64,000 nucleotides of DNA from JAFGXT01 sp963677165. GTDB taxonomy: Bacteria > Verrucomicrobiota > Lentisphaeria > Victivallales > SZUA-371. The notes below the pieces were generated by a model that had not been told where the DNA came from, made no database searches, and saw nothing but the letters and a program-made list of their open reading frames with translations. The translations under genes were made by a program, and so were the position numbers. Positions 25,081-33,173 of this stretch are shown one piece after another. Numbering within the stretch: position 1 is the first letter of the stretch; the number at the start of each line of letters is the position of its first letter. The DNA is taken from positions 2,046,001 through 2,110,000 of the forward strand of contig CAXXSX010000002.1 of assembly GCA_963677165.2 (NCBI GenBank), written 5' to 3'.

Positions 25081-25329
25081 TTATACTTCGGGAACGATGT
25101 TGACCATACGTCCGCCTTTAGTAAATTCAACAGTACCATCAGTAAGAGCAAAAATTGTGAAGTCCTTACCCAAACCAACATTTTTTCCCGGATGAAATTT
25201 GGTTCCGCGCTGACGAACTACGATGCTGCCCGCAGATACCCATTCGCCACCGTATGCTTTTACTCCAAGATACTTAGGATTACTGTCGCGACCGTTTCTT
25301 GAACTAGACTGACCTTTTTTATGTGCCAT
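25081..25329 (-). CDS. rpmA: 50S ribosomal protein L27
   Basis: An 82-residue protein with AHKKGQSSSRNGRDSNPKYL, then LGVKAYGGEWVSAGSIVVRQ and RGTKFHPGKNVGLGKD, the standard L27 sequence. The N-terminal arm reaches the peptidyl-transferase centre; here it starts MAHKKG directly with no cleavable N-terminal extension of the Firmicutes kind. rplU (L21) normally lies directly upstream, but no L21 gene is present between here and ribF. Confidence 0.97.
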   Translation of the reverse strand: MAHKKGQSSSRNGRDSNPKYLGVKAYGGEWVSAGSIVVRQRGTKFHPGKNVGLGKDFTIFALTDGTVEFTKGGRMVNIVPEV

Positions 25330-25634
25330 TTTTCAATATCTCCAAATTTTATATATTGTATTATGTTACCACTATTCATCTTCTGACAGCTTTCTGGAAA
25401 ATATCATTGCCAGCCACCAAAAGGAAAAATAAAATATCAGCTAATTATGATAAAGCAAGCCAGTTACCACTTTTTTTTGTTTTTTTTTATTTACCGTTCA
25501 GATTCGATTCCTGTTTGACGGTCTTTTATGTAATCCTGTGTGCTTGAGGTTGAATTTTGCATAAAAGTAATATATCTTTAACTTCAAGTCAGGAATCTAT
25601 TTTGTCGGAAAATAAAAGTAATTGCTTTATATAA
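25330..25634. other. Divergent intergenic region rpmA-ribF
   Basis: A 305-base AT-rich stretch with long T runs (25471-25490). No gene, including no L21 gene, was recognised. A weak promoter toward ribF may be TTGAGG (25547-25552) with TAATAT (25571-25576) 18 bases downstream. Confidence 0.4.
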
Positions 25635-26609
25635 ATGAATAATGGGAATGGAATTGTAAATGTCACCAGCCTGGACGCACTGGCAGAGCACGGAATAAAC
25701 CGTGTAGTGATTGCGGCCGGAGTATTTGACGGGGTGCATCTCGGACACCGGAAACTTTTTGACGAACTGCTGAAAATGAGTGTCCGTGAGAATGCCGTAC
25801 CGGTGGCTTTTACGTTTTATCCGCATCCGCGAACAATATTGAATCCGCAAAAAGCTCCGGAATTGCTGGTGTCGCCACGGAAAAAAGTTGCGCTTCTGGC
25901 GGAACTTGGAGTGAAAGCCGCGGTGACGATTCCGTTTACCCGGAGCTTTGCAGAGCAGGAACCCGATGACTTTATTCGTGATACATTGATTGCCGGGCGG
26001 GTTGAGCTGTGCGGGATTTGTGTTGGAACCGACTGGCGTTTTGGAAAGAACGGCAGCGGAACGGTGGAGCACTTGAGAAAATTTGCGGAAGCCGGACATT
26101 TTGCCTTTGTCAGTGTTGATGAACTTTATATTGACGGTCAACTGGTCAGCAGTACCGCAATACGCAGGGCAATATCATCCGGGCGTCTTGGTGACGCGGC
26201 AATGATGTTGGGACGCAACTATACATTGTCGGGAGCTGTGGGCCACGGGCATCATATCGCCACCGATAAATTATCGAAGCCGACTGCGAATTTGCAAATA
26301 TCCTATGGCGTACTGCCGCCGTTCGGGGTATATGCGGTAAAAGTTCGACACGAGGGTCGGGAATATCCCGGAGCGGTGAATATCGGTTTATCGCCAACTT
26401 TTGAATATGATGATGTGCGTTCGGCAAGGATTGAGGTGCACATCCTTGATTATACCGGGAATCTTTACGGGCAGTCGCTGGAGATAGAATTTCTGGACTA
26501 TCTTCGCGAGGAGCGCAACTTTCCGTCGCCCGAGGCCCTGAAGCAGCAGATAGAAAAAGATATTCAGATAATAAGACAACTTTTTAAATCAGGAGATGAC
26601 GTCCTATGA
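25635..26609 (+). CDS. ribF: Bifunctional riboflavin kinase/FAD synthetase RibF
   Basis: A 324-residue protein of normal RibF length. The N-terminal FMN adenylyltransferase domain has GVFDGVHLGHRKLF (about 28-41, nucleotidyltransferase HxGH motif), FYPHPR and a conserved SSTAIR (about 174-179). The C-terminal kinase domain includes GHGHHIATDKLSKPTANLQI (about 205-224, the G-x-x-x-G-x-PTAN loop) and PGAVNIGLSPTF. It makes FMN and FAD in the cytoplasm. Its stop overlaps the start of the next gene (ATGA), which suggests co-expression. The ribosome site is poor. Confidence 0.94.
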   Translation: MNNGNGIVNVTSLDALAEHGINRVVIAAGVFDGVHLGHRKLFDELLKMSVRENAVPVAFTFYPHPRTILNPQKAPELLVSPRKKVALLAELGVKAAVTIPFTRSFAEQEPDDFIRDTLIAGRVELCGICVGTDWRFGKNGSGTVEHLRKFAEAGHFAFVSVDELYIDGQLVSSTAIRRAISSGRLGDAAMMLGRNYTLSGAVGHGHHIATDKLSKPTANLQISYGVLPPFGVYAVKVRHEGREYPGAVNIGLSPTFEYDDVRSARIEVHILDYTGNLYGQSLEIEFLDYLREERNFPSPEALKQQIEKDIQIIRQLFKSGDDVL

Positions 26610-27661
26610 GTAACGTATCCGGCAAGCATAAGATCAGCGATATCGTGAAAATCACCGGAATCCCCCGAACGACCATTAACGACTGGATAAATCGTTATTC
26701 CCAGTATTTAAGTTTTGAGATGCAGGGGAAGAGAAAACTTTATACCGACCATGCCATTGAAGTTATTAATGAAATCAACTCCTTGAGGGAAGCTGGTCAA
26801 AGTTCTTTTGAGATTGATGACGCGCTGGCTAAAAATCATCCCGTTAAGCCTGAAATCGCTGAGGAACCCACTCCCGGGATTACTCATAAAGTGGCTGATG
26901 ACGGAACTGTTCATGCTCATGAATCTCAAGGCGAAGAATTTGCCGTTATTGCCAGAAAGCAAACTGATGAGATTGCCCGGTTGATCAGTGATCAGCTGAA
27001 GAACCTTACGGTTCGCCTCGATGACCTGGAAACGGAAAATCGTCAGTTATCGAAAAGTTCCAACAAGTGGCTTGGAATTACTGTTTTGATTGTTATTCTG
27101 ATGTTTGCCGCGGGTGGTTTTCTGCTGTGGAAATACAGCAAACAGGTTGAAAGCAATATTCGCCTGAGTGCTGACCGGACGAAAGCGCTGGATCTGATTG
27201 ATGCCAAGGATAAAGACTTGAACAGTCAGAAAATGCATATTGATACTTTAAGCCAGACGTTGAAATTGACTCGTCAGCAGCACGAAAGCGGCATGAAGGA
27301 GTTGAAAAAGGATTTTGATGAAGAGAAAGTTAAGCTTAAGCAGGAACTTCAGGTTCAGGCCGACGCGAAAGTCGAGCTGTATAAGCGTGAACTTGAGATT
27401 CTGAAAGAGAAAGCGGCTCAGGAAAAACTGGCTCTTCTCAAGCAACTGACTGATATAAAGATATCTAATAAAGAGAAAACCGAAATCATCGGCAAGCTTC
27501 AGGAAAATTCACAGAAAATGAGTGAGGCTCTTGAAAGTCTGAGTGATAAGTATCGGTCGATTTCTTCCGAAAATACACCTGAGAAATCCGAAAAAACTGA
27601 AAATAATTCCGAGGACAATAAAGACAAGTCCGAGGAACCCTCACTTGAGGGGCAGGGGTAA
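26606..27661 (+). CDS. MerR-type HTH, membrane helix and coiled-coil protein
   Basis: A 351-residue protein with an unusual layout. Residues about 8-72 form a MerR-like winged helix (KISDIVKITGIPRTTINDWI, then HAIEVINEINSLREAGQSSF). A linker and short coiled coil follow, then a single membrane helix (about 151-172, WLGITVLIVILMFAAGGFLLW), a long Lys/Glu-rich coiled coil (about 175-310) and an acidic Ser/Glu/Asn tail (about 325-351). No effector domain of normal MerR regulators is seen. DNA binding on the inner side with a coiled-coil arm outside would make a membrane-bound regulator or DNA tether. Overlaps ribF by four bases. Confidence 0.65.
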   Translation: MSNVSGKHKISDIVKITGIPRTTINDWINRYSQYLSFEMQGKRKLYTDHAIEVINEINSLREAGQSSFEIDDALAKNHPVKPEIAEEPTPGITHKVADDGTVHAHESQGEEFAVIARKQTDEIARLISDQLKNLTVRLDDLETENRQLSKSSNKWLGITVLIVILMFAAGGFLLWKYSKQVESNIRLSADRTKALDLIDAKDKDLNSQKMHIDTLSQTLKLTRQQHESGMKELKKDFDEEKVKLKQELQVQADAKVELYKRELEILKEKAAQEKLALLKQLTDIKISNKEKTEIIGKLQENSQKMSEALESLSDKYRSISSENTPEKSEKTENNSEDNKDKSEEPSLEGQG

Positions 27662-27670
27662 GTTCATCTG

Positions 27671-28834
27671 ATGAAAGACAAACTGTCGATTCTGGCTCTT
27701 GAACCGTTTTACAGCGGCAGTCATAAGGCCTGTATCGACAGTTGGATTTCTCGCAGTGTCCATGATTTTACTCTATTGCAGTTGCCGGGCGAATTCTGGC
27801 GCTGGCGCAGTCGTCATTCATCGTGGACCTTTGCTCGGATGGCAGCGGACCTCGTGGCTAAGGGAAAACGCTGGGATGTTGTTTTTTGCACGGAATTACT
27901 CAATCTGGCGGAATTCAAAGGACTGGCATCGGAAGTTGTAAGACGTTTACCGGCAGTTGTATATTTCCATGAAAATCAACTGGTCTATCCGATTCATGAA
28001 CCGGGGCGTCGCGACCAGAGCCGTATCATTGCCAATTTCAGTTCTTCTCTGGCTGCAACCGAGGTCTGGTTTAATTCAGGACACAACCGTGATACTTTTC
28101 TTGGCGGTCTGCCGGACTTTTTCAGTCGTATGCCGGATCAACAGCCGTTGAGCTTGATCGGCGAAATTCGTAACCGCAGCCGGATCGTTCATCTGGGAGT
28201 TGAGGCACAAGAGCTTTTTCCTTCAAAACCTTGTCCGGACCGGATAAAGCCGCTGCATCTACTTTGGGCCGCACGCTGGGAAAACGATAAAAATCCACAA
28301 CATTTTTTTGAGGCTGTTACTCGATTGCATAAAGCATCGATCCCTTTTCGACTGAGTGTGATCGGAGAATGCCCCAACCGTAAGCTGAAACCTTTATTTA
28401 ACGGGGTGAGGCAACAGTTAGCAGAGCACATCGAAAACTGGGGATATATGAAATCGCGGGAAAATTATTTGCGGGTACTGGCAGATGCTGACGTGATTGT
28501 TTCAACCAGTAATCATGAATTTTTCGGAATCAGCATCTTGGAGGCAGTTGTTTCCGGAGCGTTTCCGGTTCTGCCCGACCGTCTGGCGTATCCCGAAGTA
28601 TTTACCGGTCCGGATGAAGAAATGGTAAAGGACTTCTTTTTTGACGGTACTGTAGACGGCTTGTCTGCCCGGCTTATGGAACTTGCTCGTCAGCACGATA
28701 AGGGGGAGGACTTATGGAGTGGCTTGTCGGTTGGTCCGGAATATTACCGTGAGAAATATGACTGGAATATGCGTGCAAAAGAATTTGACCTGCTGGTTAA
28801 ACAGGTTTATGTTAACGGCTGTGTTTCAGAATAA
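27671..28834 (+). CDS. DUF3524/GTDC1-type glycosyltransferase (queuosine-tRNA mannosyltransferase family)
   Basis: A 387-residue GT-B protein. The N-terminal signature is ILALEPFYSGSHKACIDSW (7-25), then RWRSRHSSWTFARMA and VVFCTELLNLAEFKGL, with HENQLVYP around residue 98. This is the DUF3524/GTDC1 family. The vertebrate member (QTMAN) attaches mannose to queuosine at position 34 of tRNA-Asp. The C-terminal donor domain carries LHLLWAARWENDKNPQHFFEA and VSTSNHEFFGISILEAVVSG, then FPVLPDRLAYPE. A tRNA-queuosine role in this bacterium is inference from the family. It follows the MerR-like gene by 9 bases. Confidence 0.78.
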   Translation: MKDKLSILALEPFYSGSHKACIDSWISRSVHDFTLLQLPGEFWRWRSRHSSWTFARMAADLVAKGKRWDVVFCTELLNLAEFKGLASEVVRRLPAVVYFHENQLVYPIHEPGRRDQSRIIANFSSSLAATEVWFNSGHNRDTFLGGLPDFFSRMPDQQPLSLIGEIRNRSRIVHLGVEAQELFPSKPCPDRIKPLHLLWAARWENDKNPQHFFEAVTRLHKASIPFRLSVIGECPNRKLKPLFNGVRQQLAEHIENWGYMKSRENYLRVLADADVIVSTSNHEFFGISILEAVVSGAFPVLPDRLAYPEVFTGPDEEMVKDFFFDGTVDGLSARLMELARQHDKGEDLWSGLSVGPEYYREKYDWNMRAKEFDLLVKQVYVNGCVSE

Positions 28835-28888
28835 TAAATAGTCTATATGGATTGAAAAGCGTACTGTTTTTCGAAGAAGGATTGTAAT

Positions 28889-29779
28889 ATGAGTGAAAAA
28901 GAGCAGAAAGTGAATTCCGTCTGGCAGGGACTATGGCTTAGCATGTCGTTGCTGTTTAAACATTGTCCGCCAGGCAGCCAGTTCAGTCTGAATACCCGGG
29001 CCGCCGCTGCCGCGTTATCACCGTTGCGGGGATTGATTGTCGCTGTTATTGTCCTTATTCCTATTATGATGATTGGAGCTGTTCCAAGGGTTGATACCTG
29101 GTTTTTTCGTTTACTGATTCCTTTCATATACTGGGGCTTGACGGAAAAGATCACCCATAAACGGCGTTTACAGGCTTTCTGCAAGTGTTGCGAAGCCTCG
29201 AATGATCCGGACAAAGCTGCCAGAATTATGCATAATCCGGGCAACGTTCCGCTGACTGCGGCTGGAGGAGCGAGTCTGGTATTGTTGCTGGGGGGAAAAT
29301 TGATGATCCTGTATCTGCTGGTTGCAAAAAATGTAATCAGTGGTGAAAGTGTCGGACAACTTCAGTTTTTCATGCTGTTGTGTGCAATACCGGTGCTTGC
29401 TGAATTGGGTCCGGTTCTGTTGCTTGCCGGTGATCAGAAACCGGAGCACGGCTCTGATGGCGAACTGGTAAAACCAGCGAAGCGTAAACCTCTGTGGCCG
29501 GTGATCGTAGCTGCATTACTGGCTGTTCCTATGTGTGCAGCATTATGGTTCCTGGCATCTCCGAATTCTTTGATTATGCCGTTATCCTTGATCCTTATCA
29601 TGGTTTTCTATTGGAAACGCAAAGCGGATTCTGTGTTCGGCGGAGCATCTGAAACGGTTGCCTGGGCATGTTATGAAACCTGCGAAGTCGCAGCGGCGCT
29701 CGGATTACTTATCGTTTATCAGGTACCGCTGCAACTGGCAATCGAACAACTGAAAGGCCTGCTTTCTTCTATCCTGTAA
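28889..29779 (+). CDS. Polytopic membrane protein, diverged CobS-like
   Basis: A 296-residue protein with about six membrane helices. The ordering resembles CobS (adenosylcobinamide-GDP ribazoletransferase): LSPLRGLIVAVIVLIPI near residue 43, a short cytoplasmic helix, PGNVPLTAAGGASLVLLLGGKLMILYLL (given in two parts, about 117-146), LCAIPVLAELGPVLLLAG near 168, and a terminal GGASETVAWACYETCEVAAALG resembling the CobS GDxxGAxxE helix. The family's DG-x-x-D-x-x-DG metal motif is missing (TEKITHKRRLQAFC appears in its place). It may be a decayed or repurposed relative. It overlaps pilT convergently by 11 bases. Confidence 0.5.
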   Translation: MSEKEQKVNSVWQGLWLSMSLLFKHCPPGSQFSLNTRAAAAALSPLRGLIVAVIVLIPIMMIGAVPRVDTWFFRLLIPFIYWGLTEKITHKRRLQAFCKCCEASNDPDKAARIMHNPGNVPLTAAGGASLVLLLGGKLMILYLLVAKNVISGESVGQLQFFMLLCAIPVLAELGPVLLLAGDQKPEHGSDGELVKPAKRKPLWPVIVAALLAVPMCAALWFLASPNSLIMPLSLILIMVFYWKRKADSVFGGASETVAWACYETCEVAAALGLLIVYQVPLQLAIEQLKGLLSSIL

Positions 29780-30863
29780 TCTGGCTTTCGCCGCCCAGGA
29801 AAATACCTTTCAAGTTCATCCTGAGCTGATCCGGATTGTTGGAGAAGGCCAGAGCGTCTTCTTCCGTGATCAGACCGCCGTTAAGCAGATCCATTAGCGA
29901 CTGATTGAAGGTCTGCATGCCTTCATGACGTCCGCCTTCAATGATCGTATGCAGCTTGTCCAGCTGGTTTTCATACAGCATCTTTTTGATAGACGCATTG
30001 TTGATCATAATTTCAGCGGCCGGAACCACGCCGTCTCCAGTCACGACAGGCATAAGACGCTGTGCGATAATTGCCCGAAGGTTGAGAGACAACGCTTCTC
30101 GAATCGGATCCTGTTCCGTTTTCGGATAAAAGTCAAGGATACGGTTGATCGTCTGAGACGCAGTGGAGGAGTGAAGTGTGGTCAACACCAGGTGACCGGT
30201 GTCGGCGGCCTGGAGAGCAGACTCAAAACTGTGTTTATCGCGCATTTCCCCTACCATTATGATATCCGGGTCCTGACGCAGGGAGTGTTTTAACGCACTG
30301 CTGAATGAACTGGTATCAATACCAATTTCGCGTTGTTCGAAGAAACTTTTGTCGTCGTGGAATTCATATTCAATCGGGTCTTCAATTGTGATGACATGAC
30401 GATTGAAGTTTTCATTGATATACTGGAGAATGGCCGCAAGAGTGGTAGATTTCCCGGAACCGGTGGTACCGGCCAGGATGATGATACCACGGCGTTCTTC
30501 GGCTATTTGATTGATTACCGGTGGCAACCGCAGTTCCGCTACATTCATGATTCGGTCTTTTACATGACGCAGAGTCAGGCATTTTCCGCCACGCTCCTTG
30601 TGGATATTTACCCTGAATCGACCGACATCTTCTTCCACATAGGAAATATCCAGGTCACCGTGCTGTTTGTACGATGCAAGATATTCCGGGTCGGTAACCA
30701 TTTCATGGATTACGGCAGTCAGAAATTCATTGTCCGGAATGAAGTTGCAGTCGACCAGAGTACCGGCAATCCGGTAATGTATCGGACTGTTTTCTTTAAT
30801 ATGAATATCCGACGCTCCGGCTTTTACGCCTTCCGAAAGCACATCATGCAGTAAACCAGCCAT
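29769..30863 (-). CDS. pilT: PilT-type pilus retraction ATPase
   Basis: A 364-residue hexameric secretion/twitching ATPase. The N-terminal domain (SDIHIKENSPIHYRIAGTLV, 18-37) is typical of PilT. Walker A is GTTGSGKST (132-140), followed by ITIEDPIEYEFHD (Asp box) and PDIIMVGEMRD (Walker B, about 204-214), with HLVLTTLHSSTASQTINRIL (His box). PilT disassembles type IV pili at the inner membrane, allowing twitching and DNA uptake; PilU is the alternative. No pilin genes are adjacent, though two prepilin-like proteins are encoded at 49-53 kb. Confidence 0.92.
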   Translation of the reverse strand: MAGLLHDVLSEGVKAGASDIHIKENSPIHYRIAGTLVDCNFIPDNEFLTAVIHEMVTDPEYLASYKQHGDLDISYVEEDVGRFRVNIHKERGGKCLTLRHVKDRIMNVAELRLPPVINQIAEERRGIIILAGTTGSGKSTTLAAILQYINENFNRHVITIEDPIEYEFHDDKSFFEQREIGIDTSSFSSALKHSLRQDPDIIMVGEMRDKHSFESALQAADTGHLVLTTLHSSTASQTINRILDFYPKTEQDPIREALSLNLRAIIAQRLMPVVTGDGVVPAAEIMINNASIKKMLYENQLDKLHTIIEGGRHEGMQTFNQSLMDLLNGGLITEEDALAFSNNPDQLRMNLKGIFLGGESQITG

Positions 30864-31085
30864 TCCAGTATCTCCTTGAAGATTAATTCATAAAAGTTAA
30901 CATAATACTATGTATTCCGGACTTAGGAGTTGTATAAAAATAACCTTTATATCTGCGCGTTTCTTCCGGTTGGCTTGTAAATTGCCAATTTGTTACATAG
31001 CTGAAGCTATGCGCCGTATCGGCAATACCCCAAATCATTCTGGAATAATTCACGCATTTTGCCAAGTTTATTTTCAAACAGCTCT

Positions 31086-31805
31086 TTAGCCGGGATATTC
31101 GCTCATCAGATCAAGCATTTCCTTAACTGCGGCTTCGAGACCAACCATAACGGCACGGGAAATAATGCTGTGTCCAATATTCAGTTCCTTCAAATTCGGA
31201 ACCTGAAGAACTCCTGCGATATTGTCATAGTCTATACCGTGTCCGGCATTGACCATCAGCCCCAGGCCGGACGCGAATTGAGCAGCTTTGACCAGGCGTT
31301 CCAATTCATGTTCTTTGTCTTTGCCGGTAGCGTTGGCATAAGCTCCGGTGTGCAGTTCCACATATTCGGCCCCGGTTTTCGCGGCAGCTTCCAATTGCGC
31401 CAGTTCAGGATCGATAAAGATACTTACTACGATTCCAGCATCGATCAGGCGCTTGACCGAGTCATTGATCCATTTGAAATTACCCAGTACGTCGAGTCCG
31501 CCTTCAGTTGTCAGTTCCTGACGTTTTTCCGGAACCAGGCAACAACTGTGCGGGCGAGTATCCAAAGCAATGCCGATCATTTCTTCAGTGACCGCCATTT
31601 CCATATTCAGACGTTTTACGTTTGCAGCGATATTGGCCAGGTCTTTATCATTTATATGTCTGCGATCTTCGCGCAGATGAGCCGTAATACCCCAGGCACC
31701 GGCTTTTTCCGCTGCCAATGCCGCGTCCAGCGGCTGCGGGTAAGCGGCTTTGCGTACTTCGCGCAAGGTCGCTACGTGATCAACATTAACCCCCAGGTTC
31801 AACAT
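31086..31805 (-). CDS. pdxJ: Pyridoxine 5'-phosphate synthase PdxJ
   Basis: A 239-residue TIM barrel that condenses 3-amino-2-oxopropyl phosphate with deoxyxylulose 5-phosphate to make pyridoxine 5'-phosphate. Family motifs: LGVNVDHVATLREVRKAAYP (3-22), GITAHLREDRRHINDKDL (about 39-56), and GLMVNAGHGIDYDNI (about 190-204). GAGTG lies 6 bases before the start, and a strong promoter sits 40-70 bases upstream. It makes vitamin B6 in the cytoplasm. Confidence 0.96.
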   Translation of the reverse strand: MLNLGVNVDHVATLREVRKAAYPQPLDAALAAEKAGAWGITAHLREDRRHINDKDLANIAANVKRLNMEMAVTEEMIGIALDTRPHSCCLVPEKRQELTTEGGLDVLGNFKWINDSVKRLIDAGIVVSIFIDPELAQLEAAAKTGAEYVELHTGAYANATGKDKEHELERLVKAAQFASGLGLMVNAGHGIDYDNIAGVLQVPNLKELNIGHSIISRAVMVGLEAAVKEMLDLMSEYPG

Positions 31806-31846
31806 GATTTCACTCCTATAAGTGTTAACAGGTATATTATATCTAT

Positions 31847-31874
31847 ATTATATCACGATTTTATTTCTTGACAA
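31847..31874 (-). promoter_or_regulatory. Probable promoter of pdxJ
   Basis: On the minus strand, TTGTCA (31874-31869) and TATAAT (31852-31847) are separated by 16 bases. A second TATAAT copy lies 11 bases further downstream. Good match to sigma-70 type elements. Confidence 0.6.
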
Positions 31875-32066
31875 TCAACTGAGGAATTAATCTTGCAGTA
31901 AAACTGCTGAAGACTGAAATAACAGTTGCCAGGAATTTTGTAAATAATACAATCTTATAACCGAAATATATATGATGAACTTTTGCTATTGTTGCAATCT
32001 CTCTGCTGGAAAGTTATAGTGCATTGAGTTACATAAATATTACATCATTACTCAAAGGTATATATT

Positions 32067-33173
32067 GTGTCTACATTCAGCTATGAATTAATGAGAAAAA
32101 TTCATGAGTCTCTGTTTCATGTCCTTACTGACAATACAGAAAAACGTTTTGGAAATATTGGGGTTTCTGAGGCACAGAAGCTTTTGGATGAGAATGCATT
32201 GCATGGAGTTGTCACAAAAGATTATCTGGAAAACCTCCAGCACCGACTGGATGAATACTTTCGTGATAAAATCAGTTATTTTGATCATGTGTACAGCCTG
32301 CTTGAAGATGAAGAATCCAGAGCAACTATGGTCAATGTTATGGCATATCGTTTCATGGGTTACAGAAGAGTGCGAGTGGCCGACATGGGAAAATGGTCGC
32401 AAAGAAAGCTTGATCGGTTGAGCCGGTGTATGGTTAACACCGATTCGGTCGTTACCGGCAGTTCCGCAAAAACACGTGAGGTGTTTCGCTATGATCTGGA
32501 ACGTTTTGACATTCCGGTCAGTGTGTACTCACATGAGTTTGCGGTTAATATGATATTTTTTGTGGAGCAGTATTCCTATTACGGTAGCAGGACGGTAACT
32601 CCAGAACTGGGAGATTATGTGATTGACGCCGGGGGCGCCTGGGGAGACACCGCATTGTATTTTGCAAATAAAGTTGGGAAAGACGGCAAAGTATTCTCTT
32701 TTGAGTTTATTGAGGAAAATCTTAACGTCTTTAAGAAAACCCTTTCAATCAATCCTGAATTGAGCCGCAGAATAATGATTGAACCGGCTCCTCTCTGGAA
32801 TAAGAGCCATGAAATGCTGGATTTCAGTTCCAGTACTACAACAAGTACGGTTTCCGCGGCTGATAGCTCACTGAATTCTGAAGATTTGATCGAATCGGTT
32901 TGTATCGACGAGTTTGTAGTGCAAAAAGGGATTGATAAAATTGATTTTATAAAGATGGATATCGAAGGTGCCGAAATGGACGCTTTACAGGGTGGAATCA
33001 ATACAATTAAAACGCATCGTCCGAAACTGGCGATTTCAATATATCATCATCATTATCTCGATCTGCTTAATGTTACATTATGGGTGAAACAGCTCGATCT
33101 TGGCTATAAGTTTTACCTGAAGCATGCCAATATGTATCAGGATGAAACGGTTTTATTTGCGATTGTCGACTAA
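32067..33173 (+). CDS. FkbM-family methyltransferase
   Basis: A 368-residue protein. The C-terminal half (about 185-368) is an FkbM-type SAM methyltransferase: ELGDYVIDAGGAWGDTALYF (about 184-203, motif I), GKVFSFEFIEENL (motif II), and VQKGIDKIDFIKMDIEGAEM followed by DALQG (about 290-315), the conserved DIEGAE motif. The N-terminal half (about 1-180) is helical and not recognised. FkbM enzymes often O-methylate glycans or natural products. Start GTG was chosen because AAAGG lies 8 bases upstream. Its end overlaps a double glycosyltransferase convergently by 21 bases; both may serve a surface glycan. Confidence 0.85.
   Translation: MSTFSYELMRKIHESLFHVLTDNTEKRFGNIGVSEAQKLLDENALHGVVTKDYLENLQHRLDEYFRDKISYFDHVYSLLEDEESRATMVNVMAYRFMGYRRVRVADMGKWSQRKLDRLSRCMVNTDSVVTGSSAKTREVFRYDLERFDIPVSVYSHEFAVNMIFFVEQYSYYGSRTVTPELGDYVIDAGGAWGDTALYFANKVGKDGKVFSFEFIEENLNVFKKTLSINPELSRRIMIEPAPLWNKSHEMLDFSSSTTTSTVSAADSSLNSEDLIESVCIDEFVVQKGIDKIDFIKMDIEGAEMDALQGGINTIKTHRPKLAISIYHHHYLDLLNVTLWVKQLDLGYKFYLKHANMYQDETVLFAIVD

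Noticed and set aside
30883..31077. 64-codon minus-strand reading frame between pdxJ and pilT
   Set aside because: TTG start with weak ribosome site, no recognisable motif; the region also has a CATAGCT-GA-AGCTATG inverted repeat. Could be real but cannot be supported.
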